From Actinomadura sp. KC345 (GTDB lineage: Bacteria; Actinomycetota; Actinomycetes; Streptosporangiales; Streptosporangiaceae): a stretch of DNA of 35,685 bases. Under the pieces are notes generated by a model. That model made no database searches and was not told the DNA's origin. It was given only the letters and a program-made list of their open reading frames with translations. Of this stretch, positions 1-7,778 are shown in pieces. The position numbers and the translations under genes were made by a program. The DNA lies in the NCBI RefSeq assembly GCF_004348515.1, contig NZ_SMKH01000048.1, positions 1 through 35,685 on the forward strand, written 5' to 3'. Positions within the stretch are counted from its first letter, which is position 1. Each line of letters opens with the position of its first letter.

Positions 1-10
1 GTCCTCCCTG

Positions 11-85
11 CTTGCCCCCTCGTCACTTGCCCCCTCGTCACTTGCCCCCTCGTCACTTGAGCCCTCGTCACTTGAGCCCTCGTCA
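11..85. repeat. 15-bp tandem array at the 3' end of the dehydratase gene
   Basis: Five head-to-tail 15-bp units: three of CTTGCCCCCTCGTCA followed by two of CTTGAGCCCTCGTCA, then a degenerate copy running into the gene. Read on the minus strand each unit contains TGA, and the gene-proximal units carry CTCAAGTGA, which is the last two codons plus stop of the dehydratase. Because the period is a multiple of three, all TGA triplets lie in the reading frame of the gene. Confidence 0.95.
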
Positions 86-1060
86 CTTGAGCACGTCGAG
101 GAACAGGTCCGGGTCGACGTTGCCGCCGGAGAGGATCGAGACGTAGGTCCCCCCCGCGGGGAGTTCGTCGCGGTGGTAGAGGTACGCGGCGGTGGCCACG
201 GCCCCGGCCGGTTCGGCGATCAGGCGGGCCTCGCGGGCCAGGCGGCGCATCGACGTCCTGATCTCGTCCTCGGTGACGGTGACGATCCCGTCCACGTGGG
301 CGCGCATGTGCGCGAACGGCCGGTCGCCGACCCGCTGGACGCGCAGGGCGTCGGCGACGGTGCGGCCGGTCGCCTCCGCGTCCCAGGAGACGGGGCGTCC
401 CGCACCCATCGACTCGCGGGCGTCGGCGGCGAGCTCGGGCTCGACGCCGACGATCACGGCCTCGGGACGGAGCGCCTTGACCGCGGCGGAGACCCCGGCG
501 ACCAGTCCGCCGCCGCCGACCGGGACGAGGACCACGTCCACGTCCGGGCGGTCCTGGACGATCTCGATGCCCGCGGTGCCCTGGCCGGCGATGACCCGGG
601 CGTCGTCATAGGGCGGGATCATCGCGAAGCCGTGCGCGCCGGCGAGCTGGGCCGCGGTCTCGGCGCGGGCCTGCGACGTCGGCTCGACATAGACGATCTC
701 GGCGCCGAGCGTCATGCACGCGTCCACCTTCACGGCCGGGGCCGTGTGCGGCATGACCAGGATCGCCTTGGTGCCGAGGGCGCGTGCCGCGTACGCGACG
801 GCCTGCGCGTGGTTGCCGCTGGAGTGCGTGACCACGCCGCGCTCGCGCTCGGCCTCGGGCAGCGCGGAGATGGCGGCGTACGCGCCGCGCAGCTTGAACG
901 CGCCGATCGGCTGCAGCGACTCGGCCTTCACCAGCAGCGACGGCTCCCCGGCGGCGGAGGCGGGGTGGCGGGGAAAGGGCACGAGCGGGGTCCGGACGGC
1001 GACGCCGGCGATGCGCTCGGCGGCCAGTTCCATCTCCGGCAGCGATACGAGATCGGACAT
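83..1060 (-). CDS. PLP-dependent threonine/serine dehydratase family protein
   Basis: Fold-type II PLP enzyme of 325 aa that most likely deaminates L-threonine or L-serine to the 2-oxo acid and ammonia in the cytoplasm; a serine racemase activity is possible in this family. Visible motifs are GAFKLRGA with the Schiff-base lysine at about K56, SSGNHAQ near 80-86, the phosphate-binding GGGGL loop near 178, and SGGNVDP close to the C-terminus. There is no C-terminal ACT domain, so it resembles the short catabolic or racemase-like type rather than feedback-inhibited IlvA. No Shine-Dalgarno is seen. A TAGTCT -10-like hexamer lies 8 nt before the ATG (1069-1074 on the complement), so a leaderless mRNA is possible. 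The stop codon lies inside a 15-bp tandem array. Confidence 0.88.
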   Translation of the reverse strand: MSDLVSLPEMELAAERIAGVAVRTPLVPFPRHPASAAGEPSLLVKAESLQPIGAFKLRGAYAAISALPEAERERGVVTHSSGNHAQAVAYAARALGTKAILVMPHTAPAVKVDACMTLGAEIVYVEPTSQARAETAAQLAGAHGFAMIPPYDDARVIAGQGTAGIEIVQDRPDVDVVLVPVGGGGLVAGVSAAVKALRPEAVIVGVEPELAADARESMGAGRPVSWDAEATGRTVADALRVQRVGDRPFAHMRAHVDGIVTVTEDEIRTSMRRLAREARLIAEPAGAVATAAYLYHRDELPAGGTYVSILSGGNVDPDLFLDVLK

Positions 1061-1255
1061 GTTCTGGGAGACTACTTCGCGCGGCGCGCAGCGGCGCCCG
1101 GCGGCCCGTCCCGGACGTGACTTGGCAGGTCAAACGGGGTCAACGTGATCTGCGTTACCGATGGCGCGGGCACCGTCGGTGATCGCTCCTGTTCGACGAA
1201 CTACGGACCGTGATCTTTTCCGAAAACAAGGGAGAAATCGGTCTTGACCCGCCAC

Positions 1256-1268
1256 ACTGTTAAACAGT
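1256..1268. promoter_or_regulatory. 13-bp perfect palindrome upstream of bldC
   Basis: ACTGTT-A-AACAGT, a perfect inverted repeat with a single central base, lies 40 bp before the bldC start in otherwise unstructured DNA. A TTGACC hexamer (1244-1249), which could be a -35 element, sits just upstream, so a repressor at the palindrome could block a bldC promoter. The cognate regulator is not identifiable here. Confidence 0.45.
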
Positions 1269-1307
1269 CCACCCGCGCCGAGAGCGGGACAAAGGGGGAG
1301 AGAAAAC

Positions 1308-1511
1308 GTGGAGAGCACGAGCGAGCGCCTGCTGACCCCAGGGGAGGTCGCCGCCCTCTTCCGGGTCGACCCGAAGACGGTCACCCGGTGGGCCGCCGCG
1401 GGGCGGATCAGCAGCATCCGTACCCCGGGGGGGCACCGGCGCTTCCGCGAGTCCGAGGTGCACGCGCTGCTGCGAGGCGAGGAGCCCATCGTCGAGCATT
1501 CGGCGCGCTGA
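1308..1511 (+). CDS. bldC: developmental regulator BldC (small MerR-like HTH)
   Basis: The 67-aa protein consists almost entirely of a MerR-type winged helix-turn-helix. Key segments are LLTPGEVAALFRVDPKTVTRWA and IRTPGGHRRFRESEV, typical of BldC, which is about 68 aa in Streptomyces. BldC binds DNA as head-to-tail oligomers on direct repeats and controls timing of morphological differentiation. The GTG start at 1308 is preceded by a purine-rich GGGGGAG (1294-1300) at suitable distance. It is transcribed alone, divergent from the dehydratase and convergent with the small acidic-protein gene. The 250-bp upstream region holds the palindrome described separately. Identification by length and motif is firm. 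Confidence 0.93.
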   Translation: MESTSERLLTPGEVAALFRVDPKTVTRWAAAGRISSIRTPGGHRRFRESEVHALLRGEEPIVEHSAR

Positions 1512-1664
1512 CCCCGGTCTCCGCATCTCCGGCCTCTGCCGCCCGGACCGCCGCGCCGTGGTAGTCCTTCAGGGAATCCCTCGCCCGGGCGGCCGGGGTC
1601 CGCTCCTCCGCACCGTGCACCTGGAGACCGTGCATCCGGCCCGTCCCACGCCCGGTCCGCGCCG

Positions 1665-1696
1665 CTCCTGATCTCCGGATCACTCCTGATCCCCGG
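1665..1696. repeat. 18-bp direct duplication spanning a stop codon
   Basis: CTCCTGATCTCCGG (1665-1678) and CTCCTGATCCCCGG (1683-1696) are 13/14 identical with an 18-bp period. The second copy is the last codons of the minus-strand acidic-protein gene and the first lies just past its stop (1680-1682), so the gene end is duplicated downstream. Confidence 0.8.
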
Positions 1697-1955
1697 CTCC
1701 GTCCGCCTTCCACTCCTCGAACCGGCGGAGCAGGTCCGCGTCCTCGTCCCGCCAGCGACGCCGCCTCTCCTCCAGTTCCTCCTCGGTGAGCGACTCGCCG
1801 AGGAGGCGGTCGTAGCCGGGGTCGTCCGGCCCGATCTCGACGTAGGCGTCGGCGATGATCGGTCCCTCGCCCGCCGCCGTCTCGTCCTCGCCGGGTTCGG
1901 CGAGGACGCTGTGCGGGACCCGGAGCGTGCCATCGGGGAGCCGGATCACGTACAT
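1680..1955 (-). CDS. small acidic hypothetical protein
   Basis: A 91-aa protein with no recognised domain. The N-terminal half looks like short beta strands (MYVIRLPDGTLRVP); the C-terminal half, from about residue 55, is a strongly charged helix rich in Glu and Arg (LTEEELEERRRRW), possibly a coiled coil. No signal peptide or membrane segment is seen. The ATG is preceded by GGGGTGA at about 7 nt. It lies 33 bp downstream of the metallopeptidase gene on the same strand, so the two probably share a transcript. An accessory, inhibitory or immunity role towards the peptidase is conceivable but only inferred from position and charge. Confidence 0.7.
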   Translation of the reverse strand: MYVIRLPDGTLRVPHSVLAEPGEDETAAGEGPIIADAYVEIGPDDPGYDRLLGESLTEEELEERRRRWRDEDADLLRRFEEWKADGAGDQE

Positions 1956-1988
1956 CCTCGATCACCCCTGCCCTTTTCTGAACACGGC

Positions 1989-2978
1989 CTAGATCCCGTA
2001 CCGGCGGTTGAAGAAGAGCATGACCTCCAGGGCGGTCCGGATGTTGCCGCCGAGCATATCCACGAGGGCGGGACGCTGCCGGGAGGAGATCGCGGCGAAC
2101 GCGTCCGCGAAGAACTCGCGGCGGCCGAGCGCGTCGGGCTGCCGGTGGAAGTCGCTCGCCAGATGCGGCCTGCACTCCTCGTACAGCCGCTGGAAGGCCG
2201 GGGTGTCGGACGTCCACGCGCCGTCGTCGCCGTCGATGTCGTCGAGCGCGTGCCCGACCTCGTGGAGCATCACGTCCGGCGTCGGGGACGGCCGGTCGCC
2301 GACGACGATCTTGCGGTCGCCGTACGCGCCGGCGCAGATGTCCCAGGTGGCGCGGCCCGACGGGAGCGGGCGGTCGCGCAGGTGGCCCATGTCGTCGAGC
2401 TGCGGGACGCCGCCGGGGCCCACGTAGATGCCGTCGAGCCCGCCCGCGAGCTTCTCCTTCAGCGGCTCGGGCAGCGACGCCAGGCTGTCCACGGCCCCGA
2501 TCACCTCGGGTGGCGGCGGCCCCTCCCGGACGTCCCACTGCCGGTAGATGATGCCCTCCAGAGGGCCGCAGTGGCGGCGGCCGTCGGCCGCGTGCGGCGT
2601 CCCCGGCGGGTGCGGCTCCACGCGCAGCCGGTCGTCCTCCAGCTCGAAGTCGCTCCACGAGAGGTCGCCGGACCTCGGCCGCCCGTGCCTGCGGCGTCCG
2701 AACCGTCCGGTGAGCCCGGCCACGGCGTCCCCGCCGTCCACGCCGCCGTCCACGCCGTTGGCGCCGGCGCGGTCCGGGCCGACCGCGTAGTCGTCGTCGC
2801 GGCCCGCCTTGCGGAACCGGCCGAAGCGGTCGCGCGGCTGGTTGCTGCGGGGCCGTACCTGGCCCGAGTCCGGCGGCGACGGGGAGTACGCGGCGTCGTC
2901 CTTGGGGCTCTGCGCGCGGCGGAGCGACTCCCGGTTCCGCAGTTCCCGGGGCTTGCGATGGACGCCTTTGAAGCGCAT
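1989..2978 (-). CDS. HExxH zinc metallopeptidase, anthrax-LF-like (ATLF) type
   Basis: A 329-aa protein. Residues 1-110 are basic and low complexity, including short Gly-Val-Asp-Gly repeats near 75-84, and are probably disordered. The C-terminal 190 residues form the peptidase: HEVGH at 239-243 supplies two zinc ligands and the catalytic Glu, and E288 in REFFADAFA is the likely third ligand, the arrangement of gluzincins related to the lethal-factor ATLF fold. There is no signal peptide or TM segment, so it is cytoplasmic or exported by a non-Sec route. The ATG follows GAGGAG at 4-5 nt. The substrate is unknown. The acidic 91-aa protein follows in the same direction. The zinc-peptidase call is firm; the subfamily is tentative. 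Confidence 0.75.
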   Translation of the reverse strand: MRFKGVHRKPRELRNRESLRRAQSPKDDAAYSPSPPDSGQVRPRSNQPRDRFGRFRKAGRDDDYAVGPDRAGANGVDGGVDGGDAVAGLTGRFGRRRHGRPRSGDLSWSDFELEDDRLRVEPHPPGTPHAADGRRHCGPLEGIIYRQWDVREGPPPPEVIGAVDSLASLPEPLKEKLAGGLDGIYVGPGGVPQLDDMGHLRDRPLPSGRATWDICAGAYGDRKIVVGDRPSPTPDVMLHEVGHALDDIDGDDGAWTSDTPAFQRLYEECRPHLASDFHRQPDALGRREFFADAFAAISSRQRPALVDMLGGNIRTALEVMLFFNRRYGI

Positions 2979-3100
2979 CAGGCTCCTCTGTCGACGGGGC
3001 CCGCAGGGTTCAAAGCGACGCTCATCGAGTCCTGACGGACAAGGCCCCGCAAGCAGGGTAAGCCGGAACCCGACTTGGCGTCATCCCCGGGAGTCACGGA

Positions 3101-3112
3101 TACCCTTTTGTC
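3101..3112 (+). promoter_or_regulatory. putative leaderless promoter of the PLDc_N gene
   Basis: TACCCT (3101-3106) fits the actinobacterial -10 pattern TANNNT and lies exactly 6 nt before the GTG start, placing the expected transcription start at or next to the start codon. No Shine-Dalgarno lies at usable distance. Confidence 0.5.
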
Positions 3113-3406
3113 GTGATAAACGTGCTGGTTACGCTGCTTTTGCTCGGTGTCTGGGTCTACTGCTGCCTGGACGTGCTCCGTACCGACCCGTCCGAGTTGC
3201 GCCACCTGTCCAAGAAGGGCTGGCTCGCGGTCGCCTTCTTCGGCTTCCTCATCGGCTCCGTGCTGTGGCTGCTGGACGGCCGTCCCCGGGGCGGCCGTCC
3301 GGCCGTCCTCGGCTCGCGGATGGCCGCCGACGGCCCGATCGGACCGGACGACGACCCGGCGTTCCTCCGCGATCTGGAACGCCGGCTCCGCGGCGAGGAC
3401 GGCTGA
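3113..3406 (+). CDS. PLDc_N-domain membrane protein
   Basis: A 97-aa protein with two predicted transmembrane helices (about 2-19 and 37-54) separated by a short loop containing DPSELRHLSKKGW, the pattern of the small phospholipase-D-nuclease N-terminal (PLDc_N) family. The cytoplasmic tail is polar and acidic (DDDPAFLRDLERRL). The family has no catalytic residues and no established biochemical role. As I recall, such a gene often lies beside ccsB in actinomycetes. The GTG start has no Shine-Dalgarno but sits 6 nt after a TACCCT -10 element. It converges on ccsB, with a stem-loop overlapping its stop codon. Confidence 0.82.
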   Translation: MINVLVTLLLLGVWVYCCLDVLRTDPSELRHLSKKGWLAVAFFGFLIGSVLWLLDGRPRGGRPAVLGSRMAADGPIGPDDDPAFLRDLERRLRGEDG

Positions 3407-3468
3407 GGCGCGTCGAGGGCGGCTGAGCGCGCCTCAGGCGCAGCGGCTGAGCCGCGCCTCAGGCGTAG
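3403..3468. terminator. hairpin and duplicated gene end between convergent genes
   Basis: CTGAGGCGCG (3403-3412) pairs perfectly with CGCGCCTCAG (3428-3437), a 10-bp stem with a 15-nt loop that includes the PLDc_N stop codon. CGCGCCTCAGGCGCAG (3428-3443) is repeated as CGCGCCTCAGGCGTAG (3453-3468), which is the end of ccsB including its stop. There is no U-tract, as is common in actinobacteria. A bidirectional terminator is plausible. Confidence 0.55.
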
Positions 3469-4457
3469 GAGTGCAGGCCCGAGAACATGTAGTTCACGCC
3501 GAAGAAGTTGAACAGCAGCGCGGCGAACGCGAGCAGGGACAGGACCGCGGCCTTGCGGCCCTTCCACCCGGACGTCGCACGGGCGTGCAGGTAGGCCGCG
3601 TAGATGATCCAGGTGATGAACGACCAGATCTCCTTGGGATCCCAGCCCCAGTAGCGGCCCCACGCCTCGTCGGCCCAGATGGCGCCCATGATGATCGCGG
3701 CGGTCCAGATCGGGAACGCGAACATCGTGACCCGCATCGCGAGGCGGTCCAGCGTCTCGGCCGACGGGATGTGGGACAGAACGGCGCCCGGACCCGCCTC
3801 ACTGGCCTCCGCGCGGGCCTTCAGCAGGTAGAAGATCGTGGCCGCGCCCGCGATGGTGAACGCACCCGTCGCGATGATCGCGGCGGTCACGTGGATGGCG
3901 ATCCAGTAGGAGTTCAGCGCCGGGGTGACCGGGCCCACCGAGTCGTACAGCCAGATGTTCGCCACGCCCAGCCCGACGACGGCGGCGGCCATGACGAACG
4001 CGCCGAGGTAGCGCGCCTTGTAGCGGAACATCACGACCATGAACGCGGTGACGGCGGCGAACGTGATCGCGGTGAGGAACTCGTACATGTTCCCCCACGG
4101 CCACCTGCTCGCCGACAGACCGCGCGTCACCATGACGCCCAGGTGCGCGCCCCAGCCCAGCACGGTCACCAGGAGCGCGAGACGAACCCAGTCGACCTGC
4201 GGGCGCCCGCTCTCGTCCTCGTCGGCGCCCTCGCCTGCGGAGGCGGCGGAGGCGTCCGCCGGGGCGGCGTCCTCGGCCTCGGCGCCCGCGGCGCCTACCA
4301 GGACCTTGACGTCCGCCTTCTCCGGCTCCGCCTCGGCCGCCACCTGGCGGCGGCCGAAGCCGAGGTCGACGGCGTAGGCGGCCAGCGCGACCACGTACAT
4401 GACCACGGTGGTCAGCATGAGCTTGTCGCTCATGTTCGCGAGCTCGGCAGTGCTCAC
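3459..4457 (-). CDS. ccsB: cytochrome c biogenesis protein CcsB (CcsA family)
   Basis: An integral membrane subunit of the system II cytochrome c synthase, which with ResB moves haem and joins it to CXXCH apocytochromes outside the membrane. About eight TM helices are visible. The haem-handling motif GRYWGWDPKEIWSFITW lies near the C-terminus, with the conserved RWPWGNMYEF segment, ALNSYWIAIHV and a final NFFGVNYMFSGLHSYA. The start chosen is GTG at 4457 with GGAG 7 nt upstream and 4 nt past the resB stop, giving 332 aa. A longer frame running back to 4700 is an artefact of the resB repeat read out of frame. Residues 35-80 form an acidic Ala/Glu-rich loop. It is the last gene of resA-ccdA-resB-ccsB. 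Confidence 0.95.
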   Translation of the reverse strand: MSTAELANMSDKLMLTTVVMYVVALAAYAVDLGFGRRQVAAEAEPEKADVKVLVGAAGAEAEDAAPADASAASAGEGADEDESGRPQVDWVRLALLVTVLGWGAHLGVMVTRGLSASRWPWGNMYEFLTAITFAAVTAFMVVMFRYKARYLGAFVMAAAVVGLGVANIWLYDSVGPVTPALNSYWIAIHVTAAIIATGAFTIAGAATIFYLLKARAEASEAGPGAVLSHIPSAETLDRLAMRVTMFAFPIWTAAIIMGAIWADEAWGRYWGWDPKEIWSFITWIIYAAYLHARATSGWKGRKAAVLSLLAFAALLFNFFGVNYMFSGLHSYA

Positions 4458-4461
4458 CTCG

Positions 4462-6363
4462 TCACTCCTTCGATTCGTCCGCCTGCCCGGCCTCACGGCC
4501 GGAGGCGGGCTCGCTGTCGGGCCCCTCGCTGGACCCCTCGTCAGACCGCCCGTCGGCGGACCCCTCGGCGTCAGGCCCTTCGTCGTCAGGCCCTTCGCCG
4601 TCAGACCCTTCGCCGTCAGCCCCTTCGCCGTCAGACCCTTCGCCGTCAGACCCTTCGCCGTCAGCCCCATCGCCGTCAGCCCCATCGCCGTCAGGTCCAT
4701 CGCCGTCAGGTCCTTCGTCAGGTGCCTTGCCGTCCGGGCCTTCGCCCTCGGGGCCCTCGTCGTCAGGTTCGGGCCGCGGGCCGCGCAGGGCGGTCACGAT
4801 CTCGTCGAACTCGGGGGTCGGGGTCCCCAGCGTGAGGCCGCCGACCTCGACCACCGTACGCCCGCCCTCGCCGGCGCTCGCACGGACCCACACCCTGCGG
4901 CGCCTGACCATGAACGAGGCCGCCACGCCCAGCACGGCGAGAATGGCCGCGACCAGGGCCGGGACCCGTCCGGGGTCCCGGTTGACCGAGAGCGTCACGT
5001 ACTGCTTCAGCCCGTCGAACGTGACCGACCCGGCGCCGCCGGGCAGCTCGAACGTCTCCCCCGGCTCCAGCAGCTTCTGGCCGTCCTTGACGGGGTGGAG
5101 CGTCTTGCCGAGCCCCTCCAGCTTGTAGACCGACTGGGGGGTTCCGGAGTCCAGGCCGATGTCGCCCTTGAACGCCGAGATCGTGACGACCGGGCGGAGC
5201 GGCGCCGGGAACGCCGAGACGATCTGCTTGCCGTCCTCGCTCGCCATCGCGGTCGGCCACAGGATCGCGTAGAAGGCGAGCTGGTCGGGCTGGGCGTCGG
5301 GGACCTTGATGACCCCTTCGGACGTCTGGTTCCGCGGCTCCATCTCCAGGAACGGCACCGAGTCCTGGAACGCGACGTTGCCCTCGGCGTCCCGGACGGT
5401 GAAGGTCGGCGCGTAGCCGTGCCCGAGCAGGTACACCTTCGCTCCGCCGACGCCGAGCGGGTGGTTCATCCGCAGGTCGTACCGCTTCTCCCCGTCGTCG
5501 GGGGTGGCCCGGTAGCGGATGTCGGCGTTGAAGTCGATGGCCTGGCCGCGCTTGTCGCCCTCGGTCTGGTACTCGGCCTTGAAGTCGTCGAGGGAGACGG
5601 TGAACGGCGCCAGCTCGCCGTCGTTGAACGCCCGTCCCGGGTTGAACTGGTCGTACTGGTTGAGCGAGTTGGCGAACGTCTTGCCCTCGGTCAGCAGCAC
5701 GTTCCCCTGGTAGCCGAACAGGTTGCCGAGGCCGAGCGCGAACAGCAGCCCCAGCAGCGCCAGGTGGAAGAGCAGGTTGCCGGTCTCGCCCAGGTAGCCC
5801 TTCTCGGCGGACGCGGCGGCGCCGGAGACGTCCACGCGGAACCGGCGTCCGCGCAGCACCGTGCGCGCCTCGGCGAGGACGTCCTCCGGGGACGCGTCCG
5901 TCTCGTACTTCGCCGACTGGGGCAGCCGCCCGAGGTTGCGGGGCGCCGCCGGGGGGCGGGCCCGCATCGACCGGTAGTGCTGGGAGGCGCGGGGGATGAC
6001 GCAACCGGCGAGCGAGACGAACAGCAGGATGTAGATCGCCGCGAACCAGGGCGCGGCGAAGACGTCGAACATCGACAGCCGGTCCAGCCAGGGACCGAGC
6101 GTCTTGTGCTCTTCGAGGTAGGTCGCGACGTCCCCGGGCGCCTGCCCCCGCTGCGGCAGGATCGATCCGGGGACCGCGCCGAGCGCCACGAGGAACAGCA
6201 GGATCAGCGCGGTGCGCATCGTGGTGAGCTGCCGCCAGCCCCATCTCAGCCAGCCGAGCGGGCCGATGCCGGCGGGGCGCGTCACCTCCCCCGGCGCCCG
6301 CCGCGCGGCGGGCGACCGCGTCGCCGACTCCCCGTCTCTGACTTCGTCCTGGATCTCAGTCAT
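4462..6363 (-). CDS. resB: cytochrome c biogenesis protein ResB
   Basis: Membrane partner of CcsB in system II cytochrome c assembly, holding reduced apocytochrome and haem on the outer face. The 633-aa protein has TM segments near 50-70, 108-128, 195-217 and 467-487, with a large extracytoplasmic domain between the last two. Residues from about 535 to the end form an acidic tail of Asp/Gly/Glu pentapeptides absent from ordinary ResB proteins. It is encoded by roughly ten 15-bp repeats (4561-4710) and should lie in the cytoplasm. The ATG is one base from the ccdA stop, indicating translational coupling, and the stop is 4 nt before ccsB. Confidence 0.95.
   Translation of the reverse strand: MTEIQDEVRDGESATRSPAARRAPGEVTRPAGIGPLGWLRWGWRQLTTMRTALILLFLVALGAVPGSILPQRGQAPGDVATYLEEHKTLGPWLDRLSMFDVFAAPWFAAIYILLFVSLAGCVIPRASQHYRSMRARPPAAPRNLGRLPQSAKYETDASPEDVLAEARTVLRGRRFRVDVSGAAASAEKGYLGETGNLLFHLALLGLLFALGLGNLFGYQGNVLLTEGKTFANSLNQYDQFNPGRAFNDGELAPFTVSLDDFKAEYQTEGDKRGQAIDFNADIRYRATPDDGEKRYDLRMNHPLGVGGAKVYLLGHGYAPTFTVRDAEGNVAFQDSVPFLEMEPRNQTSEGVIKVPDAQPDQLAFYAILWPTAMASEDGKQIVSAFPAPLRPVVTISAFKGDIGLDSGTPQSVYKLEGLGKTLHPVKDGQKLLEPGETFELPGGAGSVTFDGLKQYVTLSVNRDPGRVPALVAAILAVLGVAASFMVRRRRVWVRASAGEGGRTVVEVGGLTLGTPTPEFDEIVTALRGPRPEPDDEGPEGEGPDGKAPDEGPDGDGPDGDGADGDGADGEGSDGEGSDGEGADGEGSDGEGPDDEGPDAEGSADGRSDEGSSEGPDSEPASGREAGQADESKE
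4561..4710. repeat. 15-bp tandem array encoding the ResB acidic tail
   Basis: Ten units of the type CCCTTCGCCGTCAGA with a few substitutions, exact 15-bp period, encoding D-G-E/D-G-X pentapeptides at ResB residues of about 551-600. Imperfect copies extend on both sides. The near-identity of adjacent copies at silent positions indicates recent expansion. Confidence 0.95.
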
Positions 6364-6364
6364 C

Positions 6365-7108
6365 TCAAATCACCGGTTCGAAGCCGCTGATCCACGACTT
6401 CAGCTCGATGTTCAGGTCACCCCACAGGCCGCTCACCAGCAGCACCCCGATGAGGACGAGCATCCCCCCGCCGATCCGCATGACGAGGGGGTAGTGGCGC
6501 TTCACCGCGCTGAACGCGCCGAGCGCCCAGCGGTAGGCGATCGCGGCGGCCACGAACGGCAGCCCGAGGCCCAGGCAGTACGCGAGCGACAGTAGCGCGC
6601 CCCGTCCGGCGCTCGCCTCGGTGACGGCGAGGCTCTGCACCGCGCCGAGCGTCGGCCCGATGCACGGCGTCCAGCCGAGCCCGAACAGGACGCCGAGCAG
6701 CGGCGCCCCCGCGAGACCGGCCGCGGGGAGCCGGCCCGACTTCATCGTCCGCTGCAACCCCGGGATCAGGCCCATGAACGCGAGGCCGAACAGGATCGTG
6801 ACGACGCCGAGGACTCGGGTGATCGTCTCCTGGTACTCCAGCAGCCACCGGCCCAGCCCCCCGAAGATCGCGCCGTAGCTGACGAACACGACGCTGAACC
6901 CCGCGATGAACAGCAGGGTGCCCGCGAGCAGCCGGCCGCGCCGCTGGTCGGCCAGGTCCGCGCCGGTCATGCCGGTCACGTACGACAGGTAGCCCGGCAC
7001 CAGCGGCAGGACGCACGGCGAGGCGAACGAGACGAGCCCGGCCAGCGCCGCCAGCGGCGCCGCCACCACCAGCGACCCGCTGAAAACCGTCTCGGTGAGG
7101 GAGCTCAC
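6365..7108 (-). CDS. ccdA: thiol-disulfide transmembrane transporter CcdA
   Basis: A 247-aa DsbD/CcdA-type membrane protein that passes electrons from cytoplasmic thioredoxin across the membrane to ResA and so keeps apocytochrome cysteines reduced. Six TM helices are apparent. The redox cysteines sit in LVSFASPCVLPLVPGYLSY (helix 1) and GLGWTPCIGPTLGAV (helix 4), both with the typical Pro-Cys neighbourhood. The start chosen is GTG at 7108, because upstream ATG/GTG codons near the resA stop are out of frame and close at once; the Shine-Dalgarno is weak (GGCGGGAA). It lies between resA and resB in one operon. Confidence 0.94.
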   Translation of the reverse strand: MSSLTETVFSGSLVVAAPLAALAGLVSFASPCVLPLVPGYLSYVTGMTGADLADQRRGRLLAGTLLFIAGFSVVFVSYGAIFGGLGRWLLEYQETITRVLGVVTILFGLAFMGLIPGLQRTMKSGRLPAAGLAGAPLLGVLFGLGWTPCIGPTLGAVQSLAVTEASAGRGALLSLAYCLGLGLPFVAAAIAYRWALGAFSAVKRHYPLVMRIGGGMLVLIGVLLVSGLWGDLNIELKSWISGFEPVI

Positions 7109-7133
7109 GTTCCCGCCGTGCTCACTTCTGGGC

Positions 7134-7724
7134 TCATTTCTCCGCGGAGACCTTGTCGACGAGCGGCGTGAGCTTGGAGTAGGTCGTCGCGCCGACGATG
7201 CGGGCGGCGATCCGGCCCTGCCGGTCCAGGACGAGCGTGCTCGGGATCGCGCTGGGCGGCACCTCGCGGAACGCCAGCGTGACCTGGCCGTCGGCGTCGA
7301 ACAGGCTCGGATAGGTGACCTTGAACTTGCGCTCGAAGGCCTCGGCGTTCGCCTTGGAGTCCTTGAAGTTGACGCCGAGGAACTCGACGCCCTCGTCCTT
7401 CTTCTCGGTGTAGACGTGCTGCAGGGTCGGCGCCTCACCGCGGCAGGGCGCGCACCAGGACGCCCAGAAGTTGACGACCACGACCTTGCCCTGGAACTCG
7501 GACAGCTTGAACGGCTCGCCGTCCAGGAGCCCGCCGCTGACGCCCTGGACGTCCGTGCGGTCGGCGGGCTTGAACTCGGTGATGTTGCCGTCGCCCGAGA
7601 TGAACCGGTTGCCGTCCCCGCCCGTTCCGTTCTCCGAGGCGCTGGTCCCGGCGCAGCCGGCCAGCAGCCCGCAGAGCGCGGCGACGGTGGCGGCGGCGCG
7701 CAGAGGGGAGATTCGGGGGCTCAA
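7134..7724 (-). CDS. resA: TlpA/ResA-type thiol-disulfide lipoprotein
   Basis: An extracytoplasmic thioredoxin-fold reductant for apocytochrome c haem-binding cysteines. The 196-aa precursor has a basic N-terminus, a hydrophobic segment and lipobox LLAGC with the lipidated cysteine at C24. A Ser/Gly-rich linker then leads to an AhpC/TSA-like domain with WASWCAPC and a cis-proline loop AIPST. The start is TTG at 7724: AGGAGG lies 5 nt upstream and no in-frame ATG or GTG precedes the signal peptide. It leads the resA-ccdA-resB-ccsB operon, 45 bp after the histidine phosphatase gene on the same strand. Confidence 0.93.
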   Translation of the reverse strand: MSPRISPLRAAATVAALCGLLAGCAGTSASENGTGGDGNRFISGDGNITEFKPADRTDVQGVSGGLLDGEPFKLSEFQGKVVVVNFWASWCAPCRGEAPTLQHVYTEKKDEGVEFLGVNFKDSKANAEAFERKFKVTYPSLFDADGQVTLAFREVPPSAIPSTLVLDRQGRIAARIVGATTYSKLTPLVDKVSAEK

Positions 7725-7762
7725 CGGACCCTCCTACTACAAGACGTAGTACACAACGTACC

Positions 7763-7778
7763 GGTGCTTTCAGGCACC
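7763..7778. terminator. small stem-loop at the histidine phosphatase stop
   Basis: GGTGC (7763-7767) pairs with GCACC (7774-7778) around TTTCAG, enclosing the stop codon of the phosphatase gene. The 5-bp stem is weak and could at most cause partial termination before resA. Confidence 0.25.

Noticed and set aside
11..85. CRISPR array
   Set aside because: The 15-bp units follow each other without spacers. The same holds for all other arrays in the window, and no cas-like gene is present.
4458..4700. An 81-residue N-terminal extension of CcsB with Met-Gly-Leu-Thr-Ala repeats
   Set aside because: It is the resB 15-bp array read in another frame. The GTG at 4457 has a proper Shine-Dalgarno and gives the usual CcsB start.
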